Numbered from the stretch's first letter, positions 1-5,423 are shown. The stretch is DNA of 5,432 bases from JACCXJ01 sp052387115 (GCA_052387115.1 JBQTJM010000066.1:1-5432), one strand, 5' to 3'. A program made the numbers and translations. Notes: generated from the sequence alone by a model not told the origin.

Positions 1-185
1 GCCCGGCCGTGGTCGCGGTCGATGGCCAGCCGGCGGTCCACCGCATCGTCCCCCTCTCACTGAGCTTCGACCACCGGGCCGCCACCGGCGGCGAGGCCGC
101 ACGCTTCCTGGCGGCGGTGCTCCAGGACCTCGAAGGGCCCGGCGACGGTGGTCGCGTTCCGGGCCTATCGCAGCGACTGGCCTAA
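1..185 (+). CDS. 2-oxo acid dehydrogenase E2 (dihydrolipoamide acyltransferase), C-terminal fragment
   Basis: Only the last 60 codons are present, read in the frame starting at base 3 and ending at TAA 183-185; the start lies outside the window. The fragment contains PLSLSFDHRAATGGEAARFL, the C-terminal catalytic signature of E2 acyltransferases (consensus SFDHRxxDGxxAARF), about 40 residues before the C terminus. In this family the domain moves an acyl group from lipoyl-lysine to CoA, and the His of DHR is the catalytic base. The residue normally Asp or Asn two places before the second Gly is Thr here. After the helix AARFLAAVLQDLE there is an extra Gly/Arg-rich tail of about 17 residues. 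Which complex it serves (pyruvate, 2-oxoglutarate or branched-chain) cannot be told from this piece. A stem-loop follows the stop at once, so it is probably the last gene of its operon and separate from cvpA. Confidence 0.85.
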   Translation, partial: PAVVAVDGQPAVHRIVPLSLSFDHRAATGGEAARFLAAVLQDLEGPGDGGRVPGLSQRLA

Positions 186-204
186 GGAGGCCGATCGCCT
201 TCTT
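184..204 (+). terminator. Stem-loop directly after the E2 stop codon
   Basis: AAGGAGGC (184-191) can pair with GCCTTCTT (197-204) around the 5-nt loop CGATC. All eight positions pair in RNA, one as G-U. It starts inside the stop codon and ends in a pyrimidine-rich arm, but no true U-run follows, so it may be a weak terminator or an mRNA 3'-end stabiliser. The left arm also spells a perfect Shine-Dalgarno sequence with no start codon at usable distance, which favours a structural reading. Confidence 0.4.
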
Positions 205-219
205 CGCCAAGTCCGGCTC

Positions 220-228
220 TGCTAGAAT
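220..228 (+). promoter_or_regulatory. Extended -10 promoter candidate for cvpA-purF
   Basis: TGCTAGAAT matches the extended -10 form TGnTATAAT, with TAGAAT at 223-228. No good -35 is seen at 16-18 bp spacing (TTCTTC at 200-205 is the nearest), as is common for extended -10 promoters. It would give a transcript start near 235 and a leader of about 60 nt before cvpA. No full PurR palindrome was found nearby. Confidence 0.45.
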
Positions 229-235
229 GGTCGAA

Positions 236-277
236 CGCATCTGGCGGCGCGCATCTGGCAAACCGCGCGCATCTGAC
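236..277 (+). repeat. Three copies of CGCATCTGGC in the cvpA leader
   Basis: CGCATCTGGC occurs at 236-245 and 250-259, and with one change (CGCATCTGAC) at 268-277. The offsets are 14 and 18 bp. The cluster lies between the candidate -10 box and the cvpA ribosome binding site, so it would be transcribed. It could be a protein-binding array or a leader RNA element. No function is known to me. Confidence 0.5.
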
Positions 278-294
278 CGAGGGGTCGCCGGCTC

Positions 295-807
295 ATGACA
301 TGGGTGGACTATGCCATCCTCGCCATCATCGGGCTCTCGGCCCTCATCAGCATCTTTCGGGGTCTGGTGCGCGAGGTTTTGTCTCTGTTCGCGTGGGGGG
401 GTGCCTTCTGGGTGGCGCGGAGCTTCATGCAGGAGGCGGCGGGTTGGTTTGGCGGTGTCGTGTCCGTGCCCTCGGCCCGGTTGGTCCTCGCCTTCGCGAC
501 GCTGTTCGTGGGAACACTCCTGGTGGCTACTCTGGTGAGCCTGCTCATCGGCAAGCTCATCGCCGGCACCGGCCTCACCGGCACCGACCGCATGCTCGGA
601 GTGCTCTTCGGTGTGGGGCGAGGCATCGTGATCGTGGCCACACTGGTATTGGCCGCCGGCCTCACGCCCGTTCCGCAAGACCCGTGGTGGCGGACCTCGC
701 TCCTGCTCCCGCGCTTCGAAGCCGCGGCGCTCGTGATGCGGGGGTATCTGCCGGCCGAGGTCGCGGGCTATTTCCCGGTCGAGGGGCAGCCCCCCGCCGG
801 CCGGTGA
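295..807 (+). CDS. cvpA: CvpA family inner-membrane protein
   Basis: A 170-residue protein of the CvpA (colicin V production) family, an inner-membrane protein whose biochemical role is unknown. Four hydrophobic segments are visible, at about residues 5-21, 28-44, 63-88 and 102-123. Family landmarks are the start WVDYAILAIIGLS, the RGLVREVLSL stretch after the first segment, and GTDRMLGVLFGVGRG leading into the fourth. The length fits the family (about 160-190), so the gene is complete. ATG 295 is preceded by GAGGGG at 279-284, about 10 nt upstream. The gene lies 15 nt before purF, the arrangement seen in E. coli and many other proteobacteria, and the two are presumably co-transcribed. Identity is firm; function is not inferred. 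Confidence 0.92.
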   Translation: MTWVDYAILAIIGLSALISIFRGLVREVLSLFAWGGAFWVARSFMQEAAGWFGGVVSVPSARLVLAFATLFVGTLLVATLVSLLIGKLIAGTGLTGTDRMLGVLFGVGRGIVIVATLVLAAGLTPVPQDPWWRTSLLLPRFEAAALVMRGYLPAEVAGYFPVEGQPPAGR

Positions 808-822
808 GCTCGGGAGTGTGAT

Positions 823-2334
823 ATGTGCGGGATCGTCGGCATCGTCGCCAGGGACAGCGCGAACCAGGCCCTCTACGATGGGCTCACGGTCCTCCAGCAC
901 CGCGGCCAGGACGCCGCCGGGGTCGTCACCTGCCACGACGGGCGCCTGTACCTGCGCAAGTCGCAGGGCTTGGTGCGCGATGTCTTCGAGACCCGGCATA
1001 TGCTGGAGCTCATCGGCAACATGGGGATAGGGCATGTCCGGTACCCCACGGCCGGTTGTTCCTCGAGCGCCGAGGCCCAGCCCTTCTACGTGAACTCCCC
1101 CTACGGCGTGACGCTCGCCCATAACGGCAACCTCACCAACAGCGAAACGCTCAAGAACGAGCTGTTCCGCGATGACCTCCGCCATGTCAACACCGATTCG
1201 GACTCCGAGGTTCTCTTGAATGTCTTCGCCCACGAGTTGCAACGGCTCGGGAAGCTCTGCGTCGGTCCGGAGGACATCTTCCATGCGGTCCGGCGGGTCC
1301 ACGAACGCTGTCGGGGCGCCTATGCCGCGGTGGCGATGATCACGGGCGTCGGGATCGTGGGGTTTCGAGATCCGCACGGCATCCGGCCGCTGGTGTTCGG
1401 GAAACGCACGACCGAGCGCGGGCCCGAGTACGTGATCGCCTCCGAGAGCGTGGCCATCGATGTCCTGGGTTACAAGCTGGTGCGCGATGTGCGGCCGGGC
1501 GAGGCGGTGTTCATCTCCGTGGAGGGGACCCTGACGACGCGCGACTGCGCCCCGCACGGGTCTCATGCCCCGTGCATCTTCGAATATGTCTATCTGGCAC
1601 GGCCGGACTCCATCATCGACGGGATCTCCGTTCACAAGGCGCGCATGCGCATGGGCGAGGCCCTGGCGCGCAAGGTCCGGCGGCTGTGGCCCGAGCACGA
1701 CATCGATGTGGTGATCCCCATCCCCGACACCAGTCGCAGCGCCGCGCTCCAGCTCGCCCACGAGCTCGGTATCAAGTACCGCGAGGGGTTCATCAAGAAC
1801 CGCTACATCCCGCGCACCTTCATCATGCCCGGACAGGGTATGCGCAGGAAGTCGGTACGCCAGAAGCTCAACGCCATCGACCTCGAGTTTCGCGGCCGCA
1901 ACGTCATGCTCGTGGACGATTCCATCGTGCGCGGCACGACCTGCCGTCAGATCATCCAGATGGCGCGTGACGCCGGGGCCAAGAAGGTCTATTTCGCCTC
2001 GGCCGCGCCGCCGGTGCGGCATCCGAATGTGTACGGGATCGACATGCCCTCGGTGGACGAGCTCATCGCCTACAACCGCACCGTGGACGAGGTCGCCCGG
2101 CTCATCGGGGCGGACTGGCTGGTGTACCAGGACCTCGAAGACCTGATCGCGGCCGCCCAGAAGGGCAATCCCGAGGTCGGCGAGTTCGATGCCTCGTGCT
2201 TCAGCGGTGAATACGTGACCGGCGACGTGACCGCCGAATATCTGGATCGCCTCGCGGCGGAGCGCTGCGACGAGGCCAAGACGGAACGCAGCCGGGCCTT
2301 GAACAGCCTCGTCGATCTTCACCACATCGCCTGA
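823..2334 (+). CDS. purF: Amidophosphoribosyltransferase (glutamine PRPP amidotransferase)
   Basis: A 503-residue cytosolic enzyme making 5-phosphoribosylamine from PRPP and glutamine, the first committed step of de novo purine synthesis. The N-terminal class II glutamine amidotransferase domain (about 2-235) begins MCGIVGIV, so Cys2 becomes the N-terminal nucleophile after Met removal and there is no propeptide. GHVRYPTAG (70-78) and AHNGNLTN (99-106) form the glutamine site. The phosphoribosyltransferase domain (about 250-470) has IPDTSRSAA (300-308), the flexible loop GFIKNRYIPRTFIMPGQ (322-338) and the PRPP loop VMLVDDSIVRGTT (361-373). No Fe-S cluster cysteine pattern of the Bacillus type is evident. 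The length matches the E. coli enzyme (505). GGGAG at 812-816 sits 6 nt before the ATG. All key residues are present, so the enzyme should be active. Family members are inhibited by purine nucleotides. Confidence 0.97.
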   Translation: MCGIVGIVARDSANQALYDGLTVLQHRGQDAAGVVTCHDGRLYLRKSQGLVRDVFETRHMLELIGNMGIGHVRYPTAGCSSSAEAQPFYVNSPYGVTLAHNGNLTNSETLKNELFRDDLRHVNTDSDSEVLLNVFAHELQRLGKLCVGPEDIFHAVRRVHERCRGAYAAVAMITGVGIVGFRDPHGIRPLVFGKRTTERGPEYVIASESVAIDVLGYKLVRDVRPGEAVFISVEGTLTTRDCAPHGSHAPCIFEYVYLARPDSIIDGISVHKARMRMGEALARKVRRLWPEHDIDVVIPIPDTSRSAALQLAHELGIKYREGFIKNRYIPRTFIMPGQGMRRKSVRQKLNAIDLEFRGRNVMLVDDSIVRGTTCRQIIQMARDAGAKKVYFASAAPPVRHPNVYGIDMPSVDELIAYNRTVDEVARLIGADWLVYQDLEDLIAAAQKGNPEVGEFDASCFSGEYVTGDVTAEYLDRLAAERCDEAKTERSRALNSLVDLHHIA

Positions 2335-2347
2335 AGGGGAGCGCCGT

Positions 2348-2830
2348 ATGTTTGTCGCGACACACGCCATCGGAGCCGCGGGGTCGATCACAGGCGCGTC
2401 TTGCACCGCACGGCTCCGGCGGTTGGTCGCCGCGGCCTGCGTGGGGCTCGCTGCGTGCGCCGAGATGGAGGCCAATGAGCGGGTTTCGAGCCTCGACACC
2501 AGCAGCAACGCCTACGCCGCCGCCTTGCGCTGGGGGCAATACCAAGAGGCGGCGCGCTTTCGCCTGCCGCGTAACGGGCCCGTGACGATGCCGGACGTCG
2601 AGCCGCTGGAGCACATCAAGCTCACGTCCTATGAGGTCACGGACCAGACCATGAACGCGGACGCCACCGAGGCCCGGATCGAGGTCGTGATCGACTACTA
2701 CCACGACGACATCGGCCGGGTCGATACCTTGAAGCAATCGCAGGTGTGGTGGTACGAGCCCACCCAGAAACACTGGTTCCTGGAGACCGAGCTGCCGCCC
2801 TTCATGCGGCACTACACGCGGCGGCGGTAA
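2348..2830 (+). CDS. Predicted lipoprotein of unknown function
   Basis: A 160-residue protein I cannot assign to a named family. The N terminus has a basic stretch (RLRR, 22-25), a hydrophobic run and the lipobox LAAC ending at Cys37, so it is a likely lipoprotein with a mature part of about 124 residues. The signal is longer than usual. ATG 2348 is nevertheless supported by AAGGGGAG at 2334-2341, 6 nt upstream, and a TTG at 2423 would remove the basic region. The mature part has an N-terminal helix-like stretch (SNAYAAALRWGQYQEAARF), then alternating polar and hydrophobic strands (YEVTDQTMNADATEARIEVVIDYY) and an aromatic C-terminal strand pair (QVWWYEPTQKHWFLE). That order of one helical segment then a curved sheet would suit an NTF2-like fold, but this is inference. 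The 13-nt gap after purF implies co-transcription. Many gammaproteobacteria have metZ at this position instead. Confidence 0.75.
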   Translation: MFVATHAIGAAGSITGASCTARLRRLVAAACVGLAACAEMEANERVSSLDTSSNAYAAALRWGQYQEAARFRLPRNGPVTMPDVEPLEHIKLTSYEVTDQTMNADATEARIEVVIDYYHDDIGRVDTLKQSQVWWYEPTQKHWFLETELPPFMRHYTRRR

Positions 2831-2871
2831 GAAGCCCCAACTATACTTCTTGAAGGGCTGATCTTGCGGAA

Positions 2872-2885
2872 CTGATCTGGATCAG
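2872..2885. promoter_or_regulatory. FNR/CRP-family box candidate
   Basis: CTGATCTGGATCAG is a perfect palindrome of 6-bp arms around a central TG. Read as CTGAT-N4-ATCAG, it matches the FNR/ANR consensus TTGAT-N4-ATCAA at 8 of 10 defined positions, with the correct spacing. A further CTGATCT lies 14 bp upstream at 2858-2864. If it activates plus-strand transcription as a class II site, the start would be near 2920, with TTCACT at 2909-2914 a poor -10. No clear gene lies directly downstream on either strand, which weakens the assignment. Confidence 0.4.
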
Positions 2886-3102
2886 AGCGGTCTGGGATAG
2901 TTGTGCTGTTCACTGGGTAGGCTATCGCGGGCAGCCGGGGCGGGGTTCTCATGAACGATACGGGCTTATGACACAGGCGGTCGAATCGATAAAGGACCCT
3001 GCGCGTCAAAGGCAGGCGCACGGCATTCCAGCACTCCAGATCCTCGACGTTGCAAAGGCGCCGGGGCGCACGGTCCGGACTTGGTTCTCGTCGGGACGGA
3101 GT

Positions 3103-3140
3103 TGTGTATGTCCTGACCTCCCCAGGCCCAGGCATACACA
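3103..3140. repeat. Strong imperfect hairpin in the gene-free region
   Basis: TGTGTATG (3103-3110) pairs with CATACACA (3133-3140), and CCTG (3112-3115) with CAGG (3129-3132). This gives 12 bp interrupted only by a bulged T at 3111, with a 13-nt loop. No T-run follows on either strand, so it is not an intrinsic terminator. It could be a structural element of a transcript or a protein-binding palindrome. Confidence 0.5.
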
Positions 3141-3286
3141 AGAGGCTGACGCTCGCCGGTAACCGCAACACTCCGGCGGCTGGACGCGCGTCGCCTCGCC
3201 CAGCCAATGCGCCCCGCGTCACGCTCGTTTCAGCGGGCTTCGTCAAGGAACGGCCATTGCCCGAGATCCAGCCAGACACACTGTAA

Positions 3287-3305
3287 GTGCCGGGTACCCC
3301 GGCAC
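3287..3305. terminator. GC-rich hairpin between the lipoprotein and DUF427 genes
   Basis: GTGCCGGG (3287-3294) and CCCGGCAC (3298-3305) form a perfect 8-bp stem around the triloop TAC. On the plus strand it is followed by ATTTGTG, and on the minus strand by TTACAG, so the T-tract is poor both ways. It lies 53 nt past the DUF427 stop and could end that minus-strand transcript, any plus-strand transcript from the left, or both. Confidence 0.4.
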
Positions 3306-3357
3306 ATTTGTGCGTCCGGCAGAGGCCCCCCTGTTTTCTCTCTCTGCTCCGGGAGGC

Positions 3358-3636
3358 CTAATCCACCGTCACGCCTCGCCAGAATGCCACACGGCCTTTG
3401 ATCTGCTCCGCGGCTTGCTTGGGATCGGGGTAATACCATGCGGCGTCGTGATTCACCGCTTCATCCACGACGATATCGTAGTAGCCCGCTTCTCCCTTCC
3501 AGGGACAGGTCGTATGGGTGTTGCTGTGCCGAAAGAATTCGCGGTTGACCGATTCCGCCGGAAAGTAATGGTTTTCTTCGACTACGATGGTGTTCTCGCT
3601 TTCGGCCAATACCTTGTTTTGCCAGATAGCCTTCAT
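3358..3636 (-). CDS. DUF427 domain-containing protein
   Basis: A complete 92-residue protein that is essentially a single DUF427 domain, a small conserved family of unknown biochemical function. Family signatures seen in order are the N-terminal strand KAIWQNKVLAES, ENHYFP (21-26), TCPWKGEAGYYD (43-54) with the family's Cys-Pro-Trp-Lys-Gly, NHDAAWYYPDPKQAA (62-76) and the C-terminal VAFWRGV (83-89). There is no signal peptide or membrane segment, so it is probably cytosolic. The start is supported by GAGGG on the minus strand (3644-3648), 7 nt upstream. It is a single-gene unit, transcribed away from the VWA/J-domain pair and convergent with the purF operon. Assignment to the family is firm; I infer no function. 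Confidence 0.92.
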   Translation of the reverse strand: MKAIWQNKVLAESENTIVVEENHYFPAESVNREFFRHSNTHTTCPWKGEAGYYDIVVDEAVNHDAAWYYPDPKQAAEQIKGRVAFWRGVTVD

Positions 3637-3678
3637 TGCGGGACCCTCGACTGAGCTTGACGGTAAATGAAGAGTTGG

Positions 3679-3684
3679 ATTCTA
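3679..3684 (-). promoter_or_regulatory. -10 box candidate for the DUF427 gene
   Basis: On the minus strand, TAGAAT lies 42 nt before the DUF427 ATG, giving a leader of roughly 35 nt. The matching -35 at 17-bp spacing (CTGGTT) is weak, so this rests on the -10 match and the position. Confidence 0.35.
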
Positions 3685-3743
3685 CCCTATCGCCCCTGCA
3701 GAACCAGAGCGACGCGCGACTACTGCCGGCCTGCTGCATCCAC

Positions 3744-3749
3744 TATGAT
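3744..3749 (+). promoter_or_regulatory. -10 box candidate for the VWA/J-domain operon
   Basis: TATGAT matches the -10 consensus TATAAT at five of six positions and lies about 47 nt before the start codon chosen for the VWA gene. No good -35 is seen 16-18 bp upstream. Together with the minus-strand -10 at 3679-3684 it suggests a compact divergent promoter region. Confidence 0.35.
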
Positions 3750-3780
3750 CGCGCCACCCAAGACGCCGACCTACCCCATT

Positions 3781-3787
3781 GAAGTGA
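3781..3787 (+). promoter_or_regulatory. Ribosome binding site deciding the VWA start
   Basis: GAAGTGA lies 9 nt before ATG 3797 but directly abuts the in-frame ATG 3788, where it could not act. The sequence before it (CTACCCCATT) offers no Shine-Dalgarno match, so ATG 3797 is preferred. Confidence 0.5.
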
Positions 3788-3796
3788 ATGGTCACG

Positions 3797-4513
3797 ATGA
3801 GCGACCGAGACAGACGCCAGCTCCCTGAGCGGTCCAGCCGAGAAGACATCGACGCCTTCCTGCGGCAGGTGGCTGCGCTGTCACGGGTCAAGCCTACCGG
3901 CCGGCGCGGCCGGCTCATCTTCGCCATGGACGCGACCGCCAGCCGTGAGCGGACCTGGGACCGCGCCAGCCATATCCAGTCCCAGATGTTCCAGGAGACG
4001 GCTGCGCTCGGCGGTCTCGAGATCCAGCTGTGCTTCTACCGCGGCTACCGCGAGCTCGAGACGAGCCCATGGCTCACCGATACCGGGGCCCTCCAGAGGC
4101 AGATGACGGCCGTCTCCTGTGCCGCGGGGTACACACAGATCGAACGGATCCTGGCTCACACCCTGGAGGAGACCCGGAACAAGCGGGTCAACGCCCTGGT
4201 TTTTGTCGGTGACTGCATGGAAGAGGACCCTGACCGGCTGGGCCACCTCGCCGGTCAACTCGGGGCCCTGGGGGTTCCGGGCTTCGTGTTTCAGGAAGGG
4301 GACGACCCGATCGCGGAACACTCCTTCCGAGAGATCGCACGGCTCTGCAAGGGCGCCTATTGCCGCTTCGACGCGCAGAGCGCCTCCCAACTGCGCGACC
4401 TCTTGAGCGCAGTCGCCGTCTATGCCTCCGGAGGCAGGCAGGCGCTCGAACGCTTCGGGAAGGAACGCGGAGGGATCGCCTTGCAGCTGGCCCACGAGAT
4501 CGATGCGAGGTGA
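3797..4513 (+). CDS. VWA-like domain protein, partner of a J-domain protein
   Basis: A 238-residue soluble protein (241 if the in-frame ATG 3788 is used). It has a von Willebrand factor A-type fold signature: strand RLIFAMDATAS (39-49) with the metal-ion-dependent adhesion site in the form DATAS, a Thr in GYTQIERIL (111-119) at the place of the second metal ligand, and strand NALVFVGDCMEED (132-144), whose Asp fits the third ligand. Further strands are LEIQLCFYRGYRE and LGVPGFVFQEGDDP, followed by a helical C-terminal part. No signal peptide or membrane segment is seen, so it is probably cytosolic. The metal-site residues appear intact. It is followed after 3 nt by the J-domain gene. I recall similar pairs in other proteobacteria but know of no characterised function. 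VWA domains commonly mediate metal-dependent protein binding, so a scaffold or adaptor role is inferred. Confidence 0.85.
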   Translation: MSDRDRRQLPERSSREDIDAFLRQVAALSRVKPTGRRGRLIFAMDATASRERTWDRASHIQSQMFQETAALGGLEIQLCFYRGYRELETSPWLTDTGALQRQMTAVSCAAGYTQIERILAHTLEETRNKRVNALVFVGDCMEEDPDRLGHLAGQLGALGVPGFVFQEGDDPIAEHSFREIARLCKGAYCRFDAQSASQLRDLLSAVAVYASGGRQALERFGKERGGIALQLAHEIDAR

Positions 4514-4516
4514 GCG

Positions 4517-5260
4517 GTGCTTCTCAACCTCACCTTGCTCCTGGCCGGGATCGGCGCGCTGGCTGGGCTCTGGTGGTTGTTGCGAACGCCACCGCCGGTT
4601 ATCGCCGCCAAGTTCCGCAGGGCGCTCGTGGTCCTCGCGGTGCTGCTACTCGTGTTCCTCGCGGCCACCGGGCGACTTAACTGGTTGTTGGTGCTCCTTG
4701 GGGCCTTGGTCGCCGCCGCCGTGCGGCTTCTGCCGTTACTTCATTATGCGCCGCTGGTCCAGCGCCTGTGGCGGCAGGTCCGCCCCCAATCTGCCAATAG
4801 CGGTGGCTCGCCCGGTGCCGAGCGCTCGACGGTTGAATCCAGTTTTATCCGCATATGGCTCGACCACGCCACGGGAGAGATCGACGGTGAGGTGTTGGCG
4901 GGCACTTTCAAGGGCCAGCGGTTGAGCGAGCTGCAACGCGATCAGCTAATGCGGCTTTATCGCGACTGCCGAGGCGCCGATCCCGATTCGGCCGCCTTGC
5001 TGCAGAGCTATCTCGACAGGGTCTACGGCGAGACCTGGCAAGCCGCGCCCGGCTCTGAAACGGGGACGCGCCCCGGACCGACGCCGATGACCACCGATGA
5101 GGCCCGCCAGATCCTCGGCCTGGGGCCCGTGGCAAGTCGAGCGGAGGTCATCGCCGCGCACCGCCGCCTCATCCACAAGCTCCACCCCGATCGGGGCGGC
5201 TCCGATTACCTCGCCGCCAAGATCAACGAGGCACGAGCCGTATTGCTCGGCGCGTCGTAA
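4517..5260 (+). CDS. Membrane-anchored J-domain (DnaJ-like) protein
   Basis: A 247-residue protein with hydrophobic segments at about 3-21 and 35-70 (two or three membrane passes), a linker rich in Gly and Ser near 92-103, a conserved middle region (WLDHATGEIDGEVLAGTFKG, 114-133, then an LSELQ helix and LLQSYLDRVY), and a C-terminal J domain at about 191-247. The J domain carries the His-Pro-Asp motif (223-225) needed to stimulate Hsp70 ATPase, within HKLHPDRGGSDYLAAKINEA. This resembles the short C-terminal J domains of mitochondrial Pam18/TIM14. It has no Gly/Phe region or zinc centre, so it is not DnaJ itself. The start is GTG 4517; its ribosome binding site GAGGTGA (4507-4513) overlaps the stop of the VWA gene, implying translational coupling. 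Expected role: recruiting DnaK to the inner membrane, with the VWA protein as probable partner. The partner role is inferred. Confidence 0.88.
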   Translation: MLLNLTLLLAGIGALAGLWWLLRTPPPVIAAKFRRALVVLAVLLLVFLAATGRLNWLLVLLGALVAAAVRLLPLLHYAPLVQRLWRQVRPQSANSGGSPGAERSTVESSFIRIWLDHATGEIDGEVLAGTFKGQRLSELQRDQLMRLYRDCRGADPDSAALLQSYLDRVYGETWQAAPGSETGTRPGPTPMTTDEARQILGLGPVASRAEVIAAHRRLIHKLHPDRGGSDYLAAKINEARAVLLGAS

Positions 5261-5270
5261 AGGCCCGATA

Positions 5271-5288
5271 AGGCTGAAAGGGCAGCCT
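5271..5288 (+). terminator. Hairpin 10 nt after the J-domain gene
   Basis: AGGCTG (5271-5276) pairs with CAGCCT (5283-5288) around the 6-nt loop AAAGGG. No T-run follows, so it may mark the 3' end of the VWA/J-domain mRNA without being a strong intrinsic terminator. Confidence 0.35.
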
Positions 5289-5313
5289 GTCGGCATCGTG
5301 CTCAGAGCTTGTG

Positions 5314-5334
5314 AAAAAATCGTCGCGAGCGACG
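5314..5334 (-). terminator. Intrinsic terminator shape on the minus strand
   Basis: Read on the minus strand, CGTCG-CTCG-CGACG forms a 5-bp GC-rich stem with a 4-nt loop (5321-5334), followed by A and then six T's (5314-5319). This suits a terminator for a minus-strand gene entering from the right edge, convergent with the J-domain gene. The A-tract could also be the boundary of the repeat cluster that follows. Confidence 0.45.
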
Positions 5335-5423
5335 GGAGGTCGCGTTCCGCCGGAGCGCACGACCGTTTCGCCGGGAGCGAAACGGAGCGCAAGCCCCGAA
5401 GGGGCGAGTCCCAAGGACGGGAC
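5321..5423. repeat. Cluster of five consecutive hairpins, REP/MITE-like
   Basis: Five inverted repeats follow one another. CGTCG/CGACG is at 5321-5334. GGTC plus GCGTTCC pairs with GGAGCGC plus GACC at 5338-5364, with one G-U and a 2-nt bulge. CCGTTTCGC/GCGAAACGG is a perfect 9-bp stem at 5363-5385. GCCCC/GGGGC is at 5393-5405 and GTCCC/GGGAC at 5408-5423. CGGAGCGCA is repeated at 5351-5359 and 5383-5391. No credible coding frame covers it; a 68-codon minus-strand frame there is probably fortuitous. The form resembles dispersed palindromic elements found outside genes in bacteria. Membership of a repeat family cannot be shown from a single copy. Confidence 0.55.

Larger units (their letters stand above)
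2831..3357. other. 527-bp region without a convincing gene
   Basis: No reading frame here has a recognisable domain, a good ribosome binding site and sensible composition together. The longest are a 155-codon minus-strand frame overlapping the lipoprotein end and a 64-codon plus-strand frame at 2968-3162; both are rich in Arg, Pro and Ser and look like chance frames in GC-rich DNA. The stretch holds an FNR/CRP-type palindrome at 2872-2885, an imperfect 12-bp hairpin at 3103-3140 and a perfect 8-bp hairpin at 3287-3305. It could be a non-coding transcript, a decayed gene or simply intergenic DNA. Confidence 0.5.

Noticed and set aside
257..272. Possible PurR operator upstream of cvpA
   Set aside because: Only the left half-site GCAAAC is matched; the right half does not fit ACGCAAACGTTTGCGT.
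2201..2812. 203-codon minus-strand open frame opposite the purF end and lipoprotein gene
   Set aside because: It is an antisense shadow of two well-supported plus-strand genes and shows no recognisable domain.
2833..2859. AGCCC / GGGCT hairpin just after the lipoprotein gene
   Set aside because: A 5-bp stem with a 17-nt loop and no T-tract is not a credible terminator.
2968..3162. 64-codon plus-strand frame downstream of the FNR-type box
   Set aside because: It has no good ribosome binding site, and its second half turns into Arg/Pro-rich low-plausibility sequence. It is kept only as part of the gene-free region.
2812..3279. 155-codon minus-strand frame across the gene-free region
   Set aside because: It overlaps the end of the lipoprotein gene, has no recognisable motif and is rich in Arg, Pro and Ser as chance frames in GC-rich DNA are.
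3323..3359. Inverted repeat AGGCCCCCC / GGGAGGCCT overlapping the DUF427 stop codon
   Set aside because: It has one mismatch and a 19-nt loop, so it is too weak to call a terminator.
3881..4495. 204-codon minus-strand open frame opposite the VWA gene
   Set aside because: It is antisense to a gene with clear motifs and a coupled downstream partner; long antisense frames are expected in GC-rich DNA.
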